Source of the DNA: Marinobacter guineae
GTDB taxonomy: Bacteria; Pseudomonadota; Gammaproteobacteria; Pseudomonadales; Oleiphilaceae
Length of the DNA: 64,000 nt
Reading direction: 5' to 3'
Assembly (NCBI RefSeq): GCF_002744735.1
Contig: NZ_KZ319340.1
Location: forward strand, 1,025,030-1,089,029
Below are positions 18,518-27,215 of this stretch, piece by piece (position 1 is the first letter of the stretch; every line of letters starts with the position of its first letter). The position numbers and the translations under genes were made by a program. The notes beneath the pieces were generated by a model. It was given only the letters and a program-made list of their open reading frames with translations. It made no database searches and was not told where the DNA came from.

Positions 18518-19717
18518 TTAACGACGAATCTGAATGCGCGCTTCTACCCGACGGTTGGCAGCACGGCCATCCACGGTATCGTTAGAAGCGATCGGAGCCT
18601 CTTCACCGTAACCTACGGCGTTTACCTTTGACGGATCGACACCCAGGGGCCCGGTCAGGCGTTCGGCAACGGCTTCGGCCCTGCGCTGGGAAAGCGCCCG
18701 GTTGTAATCGGCAGCACCGCGGCTGTCGGAATGGCCGGCAATTTCAACGATAGTCTCAGGGTTTTCCTTCAGGAAATCAGCAACACGGCGGATCTCTGAA
18801 TCGAAGGCATTACCGATAACAGAGCTGTCGGTCGGGAACTGCACTTCGATGGTGAAGGTTTCGATGGTCTCGACGATACCCTCACAACCGGTCTCGTCAA
18901 CTTCGGCACCTGCGGCGGTGTTCGGGCACAGGTCCTGGCTGTTAACGACGCCGTCGAAATCACTGTCCAGTTCGCAACCACGGCTGTCCACCTCGGCGCC
19001 GCGTGGTGTGTTCGGACAATCGTCGCGGCTATCTATAACTCCATCGCGATCGGCATCCGGCTCACAACCTGTACTGTCAACAGTTGTGCCTGCGGGCGTG
19101 CCGGGGCACTGGTCCCTGGAATCGGGAACTCCGTCACCGTCGGAATCCACGGGTTCTGGAGCAGCCTGGGCAATGGTCCGGGTAAAGGCCAAGCTGATAC
19201 CCAAGGAAACCTGGGTATCGAAGGTGCTTTCATCAATACCGTGGAACTCCCGGAGGTCACCGCGCAGCGACACTGCGTCACTGACGTTGTAGCGGAAACC
19301 GGTACCCACGTTCACCCGGGTTTCGTCATGGTTGCTGCCGGCAGTTCGCACACCGCTTGTGTCCGTGCCGAAATCCGCATGGCCGGCACCCATGGAAACG
19401 TAAGGGTTCCAGGCTTCGTCAGGACCTGCAAAGTAATAGGTGCCATCGACCCGCACTTCTTCGAACTCGGACTCGCCGGGTACGTATTTGCGGTCAGCAT
19501 CGGCCCGGGAGTAGAGCGCTTCCACAGACCAGTTTGGGCGAAAACGGTATTCCACGCCGACACCAAAGGTGCCGGTTTCACTCAGGTCCCGCTTGTCGTC
19601 AAACAGCTGGAAGCCTGCAAACGGGTTGATGTAGATTGTTTCCTGGCGGTCGGCCATGGCCGGGGTCGCCAGGGTGGCGGCCAGGGCGGCCAAGGTAATC
19701 GGACGCATGATGTTCAT
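18518..19717 (-). CDS. OmpA family outer membrane protein with thrombospondin type 3 repeats
   Basis: The protein has 399 residues from ATG 19717. A good AGGAGG lies just upstream, whereas the ATG at 19735 precedes that site. The signal peptide ends near TPAMA. Residues of about 23-185 form an eight-stranded beta-barrel. Three acidic Ca-binding thrombospondin type 3 repeats follow (DSDGDGVPDSRDQCP, DADRDGVIDSRDDCP, DSDFDGVVNSQDLCP), about 36 residues apart. The C-terminal OmpA domain (FPTDSSVIG, IAGHSDSRG, NRALSQRRAEAV) binds peptidoglycan. Role: envelope anchoring and structure. Confidence 0.93.
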   Translation of the reverse strand: MNIMRPITLAALAATLATPAMADRQETIYINPFAGFQLFDDKRDLSETGTFGVGVEYRFRPNWSVEALYSRADADRKYVPGESEFEEVRVDGTYYFAGPDEAWNPYVSMGAGHADFGTDTSGVRTAGSNHDETRVNVGTGFRYNVSDAVSLRGDLREFHGIDESTFDTQVSLGISLAFTRTIAQAAPEPVDSDGDGVPDSRDQCPGTPAGTTVDSTGCEPDADRDGVIDSRDDCPNTPRGAEVDSRGCELDSDFDGVVNSQDLCPNTAAGAEVDETGCEGIVETIETFTIEVQFPTDSSVIGNAFDSEIRRVADFLKENPETIVEIAGHSDSRGAADYNRALSQRRAEAVAERLTGPLGVDPSKVNAVGYGEEAPIASNDTVDGRAANRRVEARIQIRR

Positions 19718-19750
19718 GCAGAACCTCCTGTTCATTATCGTTGTGGGACC

Positions 19751-19771
19751 GCACTTCTTTTAAAAAAGTGC
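19751..19771 (-). promoter_or_regulatory. Hairpin in the ompA leader, with an A/T-tract upstream
   Basis: On the ompA strand a hairpin with outer stem GCACTT/AAGTGC encloses a T4A4 run, about 30 bases before the ribosome site. Farther upstream (19802-19817) is a run of eight A, one C and seven A on the plus strand. These could be a stabilising 5' leader hairpin and an UP-like tract, as seen at highly expressed porin genes. That is inference; no clear -10/-35 pair is visible. Confidence 0.35.
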
Positions 19772-19877
19772 TTGTTTACTAGGAATTTAGGTCAGTAGGC
19801 CAAAAAAAACAAAAAAATGATACAAGTTGTTACATCAGCAATTGTACCCAGCCGACGTTTACGTGCCGGCATTCGGT

Positions 19878-22151
19878 TCAGGTCAGTGGGGTAAAATACA
19901 GGTGAGCACTTTTCTTGCTGAAATTCAGGGTCTCGCCATTATCGAAATGAACCTCGAAGGAGCTTTCATCTTCGGTAACGACCGTACCGGCGCCAAAAAT
20001 CGCGTGACTCAGACGCCTGAAGTGCCAGAGAGGTTCCATCGAGCTCACTGATGTGGCGGGCTGGCCTTCGAGGGCAACGCTTTCCCGGGAGGCATAGCGC
20101 TGGCTGACCGGCGTCAGGGGCGCGGTCAGCCGGATAGTACCGGTTTCGGCCGGATTGCGCTCATCAAGCCATCGCCCGAATTCCCCCGCCAGCTCGAAAC
20201 AGCACTCTTCCACAAACCGGCTTGGGCCCTGATCACCGTCCAGGTGCGGTTGTGCGCTAGTCGGCCGGGTGATCAGGTGAAGGTGCTGTCGGGTTCGGGT
20301 CATGGCTACATACAACAGCCGACGCTCACTTTCCAGAAACGCCCGGGCGTCCTCCTGGGGCCGCGGACTGTAGGGCAGGTATTTTTCCTGCAGGCCGGGA
20401 ATGATCACGGTTGGCCATTCCAGCCCCTTGGTGCGGTGAATGGTAGACAACAGAACACCACCTTCCTGTTTCGTGCCCGCCTGTTGCTTCAGGGCCTTCA
20501 GGTGCTCCAGGGCGCCTTCGGCGGTCACATCGAGGCCTTTCAGGTACTGCCGGAAACCCTGGATGGTATCGATCCGCTCCTCGGCGCTCTCATGGGTCAG
20601 CGCCAGGCTCCGGATGCCCTCATAGAGGTCCGTGTGTTCGGCGTAGACGCTGATCAACCCCGACACCGGCCCCCCATAACTGCGCAGCTGGGCCAGGACC
20701 TCGCCCAACTTCCGCAGCTTGCGGGCAGCCATCGGCGCCAGGGCGTCAAAATCCATCGCCAGCAACCGCTCATGCCAGCCGCTGGAAAACCCTGAAAGAA
20801 ACCGCGCCAGCTGCTCCAGTTCCGGCTCCTTCAGACCGACGTGGGGAAACCGCAACAACTGCCGGGCCAGTTCCAGCCGGTCTTCGTCCGGCAGGTTTTT
20901 GAGCTTGCCGGTGACTACCATCAGCAGGGCGGTAATGGCTTGCACCTCCCGGCTGAACAGGGCGCCCTTACCGGCATCAATCCGGTAGGGAATCTGCCGG
21001 GCCAGCAGCTTGAGCTCAATCGGCACACTCTGGCTCCACACCCTGAATAGAATCGCGGTGCCGGCCAGGGCCGGCTCAGACTGGTCTTGCAGAATCTGCA
21101 ACACCGTATCGGCATCGCTCTCCACCCGGTGCAGGGTAATTTCTGTTTGCGGCGTGGACGGGTGAGAATGGCAAAGCACATCCTTACGTCCCGTGTTGTG
21201 ACAGATCAGATGATTCGCCAGCAGGGCCACCCGATGCCCGTACCTGAAGGTGTAACTGAGCGTCTGCTCCAGCGGGCTTTCAAATTCATCGCTGAAGCGC
21301 TTGAGAATAAACTCCGGCTTGGCGCCCCGGAACTCGTAGATCGTCTGGTCCGGATCCCCCACCACCGTCACCCGCGCCCGATCCCCGGCCACATAGCGCA
21401 GCAGCAGATGCTGAATCTCATTGGTGTCCTGGTACTCATCCACCAGAATCAGATCCATCTTGTTACCCACCAGCCGCTGCAATGGCGGGTTCTGATGTAT
21501 CGCCATCACCGGCTCATACAGCATATCCGCATAGCTGATCCGCCCCTGGCCCTTGCGCCACTGCTCGAAACTATGGAACAGATCAATCAGATACCGGTGC
21601 TTATCGGAATAACCCAGCTCCTCAAACACGACCTCCGCCGGCGACAGCGTCGTCTTCACCAGATCAATAAAACCCGTCGCCGTCTCCACAAAATCCTTCT
21701 TGCTCCGCCGGATCTCATCCGCCAGATCCTCCGGCGCCAGCCGCCGCGTCAACTGCCAGGCCTGAAAACTGATCTCCTGATCCGTCAGAATCTTCTCCGA
21801 GAACCCCGGCAGATACCCTTCACGGACAAACCGCTTGTACAAACGCAGCCCCATGGCGTGATAGGTCCGGATCTCCGGCAACGCCAGACCGCTCTGACTG
21901 CCCACCTCTTGCAACTTCCGTTCAAAATCCACCCGGGCACTGCGATTGAACATCAGCACCAGCATCCGGTCCGGATCGTGCCCCTGCTCCAGCAGATACC
22001 GGATCCGCCAGGCCAGCGTCGACGTCTTGCCACTCCCGGCAACTGCGGTAATCACCGAATGCTCATAGCCGGCGGTAATAATCGCCCGCTGCTCATCGGT
22101 GAGATAACCTGGAAGGTGAGAGGTATCAGAAATTTGGGGTTCGGTCGGCAT
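19878..22151 (-). CDS. UvrD/Rep-like superfamily 1 ATP-dependent helicase
   Basis: From the ATG at 22151 the protein has 757 residues. It shows motif I (TAVAGSGKTSTLAWRI), motif II (LVDEYQDTN), motif III (VVGDPDQTIYEFRGA), motif V (LSTIHRTKGLEWPTVII) and motif VI (RLLYVAMTRTRQHLHLI). The C-terminal 60 residues resemble a UvrD tudor-like tail (HAIFGAGTVV). It should unwind DNA 3'-5'. The start is uncertain: in-frame ATGs also lie at 22199 and 22289, and none has a clear ribosome site. It is distinct from the UvrD at 33025. Its upstream region contains the palindromic element at 22249-22362. Confidence 0.88.
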   Translation of the reverse strand: MPTEPQISDTSHLPGYLTDEQRAIITAGYEHSVITAVAGSGKTSTLAWRIRYLLEQGHDPDRMLVLMFNRSARVDFERKLQEVGSQSGLALPEIRTYHAMGLRLYKRFVREGYLPGFSEKILTDQEISFQAWQLTRRLAPEDLADEIRRSKKDFVETATGFIDLVKTTLSPAEVVFEELGYSDKHRYLIDLFHSFEQWRKGQGRISYADMLYEPVMAIHQNPPLQRLVGNKMDLILVDEYQDTNEIQHLLLRYVAGDRARVTVVGDPDQTIYEFRGAKPEFILKRFSDEFESPLEQTLSYTFRYGHRVALLANHLICHNTGRKDVLCHSHPSTPQTEITLHRVESDADTVLQILQDQSEPALAGTAILFRVWSQSVPIELKLLARQIPYRIDAGKGALFSREVQAITALLMVVTGKLKNLPDEDRLELARQLLRFPHVGLKEPELEQLARFLSGFSSGWHERLLAMDFDALAPMAARKLRKLGEVLAQLRSYGGPVSGLISVYAEHTDLYEGIRSLALTHESAEERIDTIQGFRQYLKGLDVTAEGALEHLKALKQQAGTKQEGGVLLSTIHRTKGLEWPTVIIPGLQEKYLPYSPRPQEDARAFLESERRLLYVAMTRTRQHLHLITRPTSAQPHLDGDQGPSRFVEECCFELAGEFGRWLDERNPAETGTIRLTAPLTPVSQRYASRESVALEGQPATSVSSMEPLWHFRRLSHAIFGAGTVVTEDESSFEVHFDNGETLNFSKKSAHLYFTPLT

Positions 22152-22248
22152 GGCCGGTATTGTAACGGGCTGCTGGTAGAGCGGATACCGCTGCCTCATA
22201 ATTGCTGTTAAATGATTGGAATCAGTGGCGATACCGACCAGATTTGCA

Positions 22249-22362
22249 GGCAGGGTTTGAGCAGGTTCTTCAAAACTGTGCGGAGCCATGGATGGCGGAG
22301 CTCAAGCGCCACAGGGATGTGCCGCAAGGAGCGTGTTTTGGAGAACCTGCTCAAACCCTGCC
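22249..22362 (+). repeat. Long palindromic element A enclosing two A-N-GGA-T hairpins
   Basis: Arms at 22249-22276 and 22335-22362 are 28 bases each and pair along their whole length, with one G-U wobble in plus-strand RNA. The 58-base interior holds hairpin 1 at 22285-22296 (GCCA-TGGA-TGGC) and hairpin 2 at 22310-22321 (CACA-GGGA-TGTG). Both read C-A-N-G-G-A-T-G, the loop pattern bound by CsrA/RsmA in RNA. The GGA sequence exists only in the plus-strand transcript, which leads into the DUF2237-tmcA genes. The same core with different arms recurs at 32814-32921. Confidence 0.85.
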
Positions 22363-22387
22363 CTCCCCAAAACCAGAAGGCTACGTT

Positions 22388-22765
22388 ATGCAGAAATCCG
22401 AATCCGTAAATGTACTAGGCGAACAACTGGAAACCTGCGGCAAAGACCCGGTCACCGGCTTCTACCGCGATGGCTGCTGCAACGTAGGCCCCGATGACTT
22501 CGGCCTCCACGCCGTCTGCGCCGTAGTCACCGACGAATTCCTCGAATATTCCAAAGCCCAGGGCAACGACCTCAGCACCCCCAGACCCGAATTCGGCTTC
22601 GAAGGCCTCAAAGCCGGAGACAGCTGGTGCCTGTGCGCCGCCCGCTGGCAGGAGGCCTTCGAAGCCGGCTGCGCGCCAAGAGTGCGCCTGCGGGCCACCC
22701 ACCAGGCCGCCCTGGAAAAGTGTGCCCTCGACGACCTCAAGACCCAGGGCACCGACCTCAGCTGA
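22388..22765 (+). CDS. DUF2237 family protein
   Basis: A 125-residue protein recognisable as DUF2237, with NVLGEQLETCGKDPVTGFYRDGCC near the start and the Trp-Cys-Leu-Cys-Ala segment (GDSWCLCAARWQEA) later. The conserved cysteines (CCN, WCLC) suggest metal or redox chemistry, but no function is established. The ATG at 22388 lies 25 bases after the right arm of the palindromic element. The stop codon overlaps the tmcA start (TGATG), so the two are translationally coupled. Confidence 0.88.
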   Translation: MQKSESVNVLGEQLETCGKDPVTGFYRDGCCNVGPDDFGLHAVCAVVTDEFLEYSKAQGNDLSTPRPEFGFEGLKAGDSWCLCAARWQEAFEAGCAPRVRLRATHQAALEKCALDDLKTQGTDLS

Positions 22766-24924
22766 TGAGCCATGTCGGCATCAACACCCCGCCGGGCGCA
22801 ACAGCCTGGCACAACCTCCAGCAAAGCCTCGCTGCCAACGGCGAACGCCGGCTCGTTCTGCTGGAAGGTCCACGTGATACCGCGATCCAGTGGCTGGCCG
22901 GCTTGCTTCCTGGCCTGGACTTCCAGACCGGCGTCTGGACCGGCCCGGCTGCGGATACGCCCGACAATCGCCTGGCCCGGCTAGCGCCCTCGGCCGCCCG
23001 CACATGGCTCGGCCGCGAACTTGCGGTGATCGTCTGGGACGGCTGGCAGGGCAATCCGCCGGATGCCTTCGCCGCGCTTTCCGGAGCGCTTACCGCTGGC
23101 GGTTTGCTGTTCTGGCTGATGCCGCCTCTTGAGCAATGGCACCGTTTTGCCGATCCGGATTATGTCCGGACCGGTCTGGACCATGGTGACGAACACCCCT
23201 TTGCGGCCCGAATGGCCAGAATTCTGCGGGGGCACGAGGCGGTGATCCGGGTCACCGTCGACGGTGTGCGCCCCCCACCTTTTCCGTCTCTCGTCATGCC
23301 GGAGACGGCGTTTACCATCAAAACCACCCCCGATCAGGAAAAACTGGTCCAGCGTCTGGTTCGCTTTGGCCTCGGCCGCCGACGCCGACCGTTAGTGGTA
23401 ACTGCGGACCGGGGCCGGGGCAAATCCTCGGCTCTGGGTATGGCTGCAGCGGAATTGCTGCAACAAGGCAGACAAGACATCGTTGTTTCTGCTCCGTCGG
23501 AACAGAACGTGGAAACCCTGTTCCGGCATGCCCGCGTCGCGCTGGGGGATCAGCTGGCAAGTGCCAGCTCCGGGGAGCTGAGGACTCGCGGCGGAGGGCG
23601 CCTCAGGTATCTCCCGATCCGGGAGCTGCTGGGCTCGCGCCCGGAGGCCGAGGTGGTCCTGGTGGATGAGGCCGCTGCCATTCCCGCCCCCCTGCTCAAG
23701 GCCGTACTTCTGGGCTGGCCCCGAGTGGCGTTCTCTACCACGGTCCACGGTTATGAGGGTGCCGGAAGAGGTTTTGCCATCCGTTTCCGTCAGGTACTCG
23801 ACCAGGCAACGCCCCACTGGCAGTCCCTGAGTCTGAACGAGCCGGTGCGCTGGGCCGAGGGCGATCCGCTGGAAGCCCTGGTCTCGGAGTTGTTCATGCT
23901 CGCGGCGGACGGTGGAGGCAAACCCCTGCAAATCGCAGACCCGTCTGAGGAATTGATCATCGAGCCCTGGTTGCCGTCAGGGGCAGATGATACCGATCTT
24001 TCTGAGGCCTTCGGTCTGCTGGTGGATGCCCATTACCGAACCACGCCTGCCGACCTCAGACAATGGATGGACGACCCGGCCGCCCACAGCTGGCGAGCCC
24101 GAATCGGCGACCGGACGGTCGGCGTACTCTGGTGTGCGCAGGAAGGCGGGCTTGAACCGGCACTGGCGGAGCAGGTCAGCCTCGGTACCCGCCGTATCCG
24201 GGGCCATTTACTACCCCAATCGCTGGCCAGCCACAGCGGTTATCCGGAAGCAGCCTCGCTGGGATGTCTCCGGGTGGTCCGTATCGCGGTTGCGGACGAG
24301 TCGAGGCGGGTGGGTATCGGGAACCATCTGGTGGAGGCAGCACAGGCTTTTGCCAGCGAGCAGGGTCTGGATTATCTCGGTACCAGTTTTGGTGGCAGCA
24401 CCGATTTGCTTGCCTTCTGGCAGAGATGCGGCTTGCAGGTGGTGCGAGCCGGCCTGCAGCAGGAGGCTTCCAGCGGTGAGTACCCGTTGCAGATGTTAAG
24501 GGGCATAAGTCAGGCAGGTTCGGGTCTGGCCGAGCGCATACGCAGTAGGCTGGCCGGCCACTGGCTAACGCTGGTGCCGGCGAACTGGCCGGAGCTTGAG
24601 CCGGATTTGCTCGCAGGCATCACCGCCGATTTGCCCCCGGGCCCGGGGCCCGATAACGACGACCTGCGGGACTTGTACCATTTCGCCAACGGCCACCGGG
24701 GATTCCAGATGACGGTTCCGGTTTTGCGGAAACTGAGCCGGGCACCTGGGGTCATGGCGTGGCTGGCAGATAAGGAGCCTCTGGCCTTGTGGTGTCGCGC
24801 GGTGCTTCAGGGGTGGTCCTGGCCTTCGCTTCAGGCTGAGCGGCTGTGCCTGGGGCAAAAGGACGGCGAAGACCGCTTGCGGCAACTGGTACGTGATCTT
24901 CTGGAAAACGGGCCGGAGTTGTGA
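22765..24924 (+). CDS. tmcA: tRNA(Met) cytidine acetyltransferase
   Basis: A 719-residue protein. It has an N-terminal DUF1726 domain, then an ATPase module with the phosphate loop DRGRGKSSALG (about 213-223) and Walker B VLVDEAAAIP. STTVHGYEGAGRGF is the family hallmark. A GNAT acetyltransferase domain follows (LRVVRIAVADESRRVGIGNHLV), then a C-terminal tRNA-binding region. TmcA makes N4-acetylcytidine at the wobble base of elongator tRNA-Met using acetyl-CoA and ATP. The start ATG overlaps the DUF2237 stop; longer upstream frames lie inside that gene. Confidence 0.95.
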   Translation: MSHVGINTPPGATAWHNLQQSLAANGERRLVLLEGPRDTAIQWLAGLLPGLDFQTGVWTGPAADTPDNRLARLAPSAARTWLGRELAVIVWDGWQGNPPDAFAALSGALTAGGLLFWLMPPLEQWHRFADPDYVRTGLDHGDEHPFAARMARILRGHEAVIRVTVDGVRPPPFPSLVMPETAFTIKTTPDQEKLVQRLVRFGLGRRRRPLVVTADRGRGKSSALGMAAAELLQQGRQDIVVSAPSEQNVETLFRHARVALGDQLASASSGELRTRGGGRLRYLPIRELLGSRPEAEVVLVDEAAAIPAPLLKAVLLGWPRVAFSTTVHGYEGAGRGFAIRFRQVLDQATPHWQSLSLNEPVRWAEGDPLEALVSELFMLAADGGGKPLQIADPSEELIIEPWLPSGADDTDLSEAFGLLVDAHYRTTPADLRQWMDDPAAHSWRARIGDRTVGVLWCAQEGGLEPALAEQVSLGTRRIRGHLLPQSLASHSGYPEAASLGCLRVVRIAVADESRRVGIGNHLVEAAQAFASEQGLDYLGTSFGGSTDLLAFWQRCGLQVVRAGLQQEASSGEYPLQMLRGISQAGSGLAERIRSRLAGHWLTLVPANWPELEPDLLAGITADLPPGPGPDNDDLRDLYHFANGHRGFQMTVPVLRKLSRAPGVMAWLADKEPLALWCRAVLQGWSWPSLQAERLCLGQKDGEDRLRQLVRDLLENGPEL

Positions 24925-24996
24925 CCCGCTCGATTTAATTCCGGGCGGTGCCTGCCCAGAATAGGCCCACGTATCTTTCCACAGAGATTATTTATT

Positions 24997-25494
24997 ATGG
25001 CCAAGGGAACCGGCTCTCCCCGTTCTTTGCTGATTTTGCTCACGCTTCTCACTTTTATGTCTGCCTGCGCTTCCCAGAGCCGGCCGGTAAATCTCAGCCA
25101 GCAGGCCCTGGCCGAGGCTGATGCGCTTCTCGTTTCAGCCGCCGGTAATGGCGAAAAAAGGCGTGTGCAGTTGTTACTGTCGGCCGGTGCCAATGTGAAC
25201 ACGAGCGACCGCGATGGCTTTACCCCGGTGATGCGCGCCGCGGAAAGCGGGCATCTGTCTGTGGTCAAGGTGTTGCTGTCGGCCGGCGCCAACGTCAATG
25301 TCAGCCAGGGCGGAGAATCCCTGCTCATGAAGATCGTCGCCAGCGGTGATTTGCTGACCGCTGAAATGCTGCTGGCCGCTGGTGCCGATGTGAATTTCCG
25401 GGCTGACAGCGGCAAGACGGCGCTGGACATGGCCCGCGCCACTAACAACCGGGACCTTGAGATGTTGCTGGTGCAGGCGGGCGCTACACTCTAG
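24997..25494 (+). CDS. Ankyrin repeat lipoprotein
   Basis: A 165-residue protein. The signal peptide ends in a lipobox (FMSAC), so it is probably lipidated. Three ankyrin repeats follow (DALLVSAAGNGEKRRVQLLL, DGFTPVMRAAESGHLSVVKV, GESLLMKIVASGDLLTAEML) plus a capping half-repeat. Such repeats bind proteins; the partner in the periplasm is unknown. It stands alone, 72 bases after tmcA and 15 bases from a convergent gene. Confidence 0.88.
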   Translation: MAKGTGSPRSLLILLTLLTFMSACASQSRPVNLSQQALAEADALLVSAAGNGEKRRVQLLLSAGANVNTSDRDGFTPVMRAAESGHLSVVKVLLSAGANVNVSQGGESLLMKIVASGDLLTAEMLLAAGADVNFRADSGKTALDMARATNNRDLEMLLVQAGATL

Positions 25495-25509
25495 CCCTGT
25501 GCGGTCTGG

Positions 25510-26613
25510 CTATTCCAGCCTCATCGGATCGGTTTCATCGGTCCATTCCGGCATGAAATGGGCCGAAACCACTGCCTCGGGCACATCGGCCACCCGCTCA
25601 TAGGACCACTGTGGGTTGCGATCCTTGTCGATGGCCAGGGCCCGGATGCCCTCCTTCAGGTCCGGTCTGCGGGTGCACTCCGACGCCATCGCCAGCTCCA
25701 TCCGGAAAATATCCCTGAGTGACATCTGCTGGGCTTTCTTCAGCTGTGTCCACACCAGCCATGCCGACACCGGGCAGCCAGTCCTGAGGGTATTCATACA
25801 GGTATTCCACCACTCACTGTCGACCTCTGCCGACAAGAGCTGATCGATGATCTCTGGCAGCTCGTCGCCGGAACTCAGCCGGGCGATGTACTGCTCGTGC
25901 TGTTCGAGCTGGCTGGCGGGCAGCGCCCGGTAGTCGGGAGTCTGGATCTGGTTGAGCAGTCGGAACAGGCGATTGTCATCGGCGGCGGTCTTGCCGGTCC
26001 AACGCTCTTCCTGCAACCGAGCCAGCAGGTTGTCACGGTCCTCCGGCAGAATTGCCAGGTCGGCGAGGCCGACCCGGAGAGTGTCGGTGACATTCAGGCG
26101 AGCGCCGGTCAAGCCCATGAACAACCCAAGGCGGCCGGGAAGCCGGTTCAGAAACCAGCTGGCACCGACGTCCGGGAACAGGCCAATGGCGATTTCCGGC
26201 ATGGCCAGAGTGATGTCGGGAGTGACCAGGCGATAACGGCAGCCGGAAAACAGGCCAAGGCCGCCCCCCATAACCACGCCCTGGGCAATGCCAACCACCG
26301 GTTTCGGAAAGCGATGAATGCTGTAATCCAGCCGGTATTCGCGGGTAAAAAAGCGGGCTGGCTTTTCGGGATCAGCGGGATCAATGATGGCATTGTAGAG
26401 TTCCCGGATGTCTCCGCCGGCGCAAAACGCCCGGTCACCGGCGCCCTGCAGAACAACAAGGCAGATCCGGTCGTCCCTGGCCCATTGGTCCAGGGTGCTC
26501 TGGGCCTGCTCAATCATGCTTTCGGAAAGCGCATTGAGGGTGGCGGGTGAATTCAGTGTCAGCAGGCCGATGTGGCCTTCCCGACAGGCAAGTTCCTGGG
26601 CCTCTATAGACAT
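25510..26613 (-). CDS. Enoyl-CoA hydratase/isomerase family, likely 3-hydroxyisobutyryl-CoA hydrolase
   Basis: A 367-residue crotonase-fold enzyme. It has GDRAFCAGGDIRELY, the oxyanion segment GVVMGGGLGLF, and MPEIAIGLFPDVGASWFLNRLPG. The long C-terminal helical part (from SSGDELPEIIDQLL) is typical of 3-hydroxyisobutyryl-CoA hydrolases in valine breakdown. It is longer than simple enoyl-CoA hydratases (about 260). The exact substrate cannot be fixed from sequence. No other valine pathway genes are next to it. Confidence 0.85.
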   Translation of the reverse strand: MSIEAQELACREGHIGLLTLNSPATLNALSESMIEQAQSTLDQWARDDRICLVVLQGAGDRAFCAGGDIRELYNAIIDPADPEKPARFFTREYRLDYSIHRFPKPVVGIAQGVVMGGGLGLFSGCRYRLVTPDITLAMPEIAIGLFPDVGASWFLNRLPGRLGLFMGLTGARLNVTDTLRVGLADLAILPEDRDNLLARLQEERWTGKTAADDNRLFRLLNQIQTPDYRALPASQLEQHEQYIARLSSGDELPEIIDQLLSAEVDSEWWNTCMNTLRTGCPVSAWLVWTQLKKAQQMSLRDIFRMELAMASECTRRPDLKEGIRALAIDKDRNPQWSYERVADVPEAVVSAHFMPEWTDETDPMRLE

Positions 26614-26732
26614 CGAGGGTATCTCCGGAAAATGAAAATAATCTTTGGCACGGAATCGGTCGTACTGTCACCTTAATAGCCATGGCAGATAAAGAGGACC
26701 AACGTCGAAGGGAAGTCCTTGATCTATCGCAT

Positions 26733-26760
26733 TTGAGGTTGTTCGGCTCTATGCTATAAG
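26733..26760 (+). promoter_or_regulatory. Candidate sigma-70 promoter of the cytochrome c gene
   Basis: TTGAGG at 26733-26738 and TATAAG at 26755-26760 are separated by 16 bases. They lie about 65 bases before the start codon. Spacing and match are reasonable, but this is a sequence match only. Confidence 0.4.
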
Positions 26761-26825
26761 TTCCAGTTAGCTTACTGTCCGGTTCATGTGCCGGTCGAAA
26801 ATCTGAAAATGATAATGAGAGGGTA

Positions 26826-27167
26826 ATGACAATGAATCTGAAACACTACGCTGTTGCGGGAATTCTTGCGTTTGGCGCTGCGGTTCCTGCTGTAGTTTCT
26901 GCGGCAGACGCCGCGGCAGGCAAGGCCAAGGCGGCAGTCTGTGCTGCGTGTCACGGCCAGAACGGTCTGGCACAGATCCCGACCTACCCGAACCTGGCGG
27001 GCCAGAATGAGCAGTACCTGGTATCTGCATTGAAGGCTTACAAGAACAATCAGCGCAGTGGTGGCCAGGCGGCCATTATGCAAGGCCAGGCTGCGGCCCT
27101 GAGCGATGAGGACATCGCAAACCTGGCGGCATACTTCGCCAGCCTGCCGGCAGATGGCGGCAAGTAA
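26826..27167 (+). CDS. Periplasmic class I cytochrome c (c553/c5 type)
   Basis: A 113-residue precursor. The signal peptide ends near VSAAD. One heme site reads CAACHG, with [11 protein letters not shown] and a distal Met in the AAIMQGQ region; the size is typical of small soluble c553-type carriers. It shuttles electrons in the periplasm. In-frame ATGs at 26826 and 26832 are both possible; GAGAGGG lies just upstream. In principle it could accept electrons from periplasmic enzymes such as the arsenite oxidase 10 kb away, but nothing in the sequence ties them together. Confidence 0.9.
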   Translation: MTMNLKHYAVAGILAFGAAVPAVVSAADAAAGKAKAAVCAACHGQNGLAQIPTYPNLAGQNEQYLVSALKAYKNNQRSGGQAAIMQGQAAALSDEDIANLAAYFASLPADGGK

Positions 27168-27181
27168 GCCATCTGCCCTCC

Positions 27182-27215
27182 TGTCAGCGGTGCGGCTCAG
27201 GCCGCTCCGCTGACA
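27182..27215. terminator. Strong hairpin between convergent cytochrome c and ppnN genes
   Basis: TGTCAGCGG at 27182-27190 pairs with CCGCTGACA at 27207-27215, and GCGGC at 27192-27196 pairs with GCCGC at 27201-27205 around loop TCAG. The ppnN stop codon lies in that loop. There is no T-run on either side, so this may be a processing or stabilising hairpin rather than a classic terminator. Confidence 0.55.
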
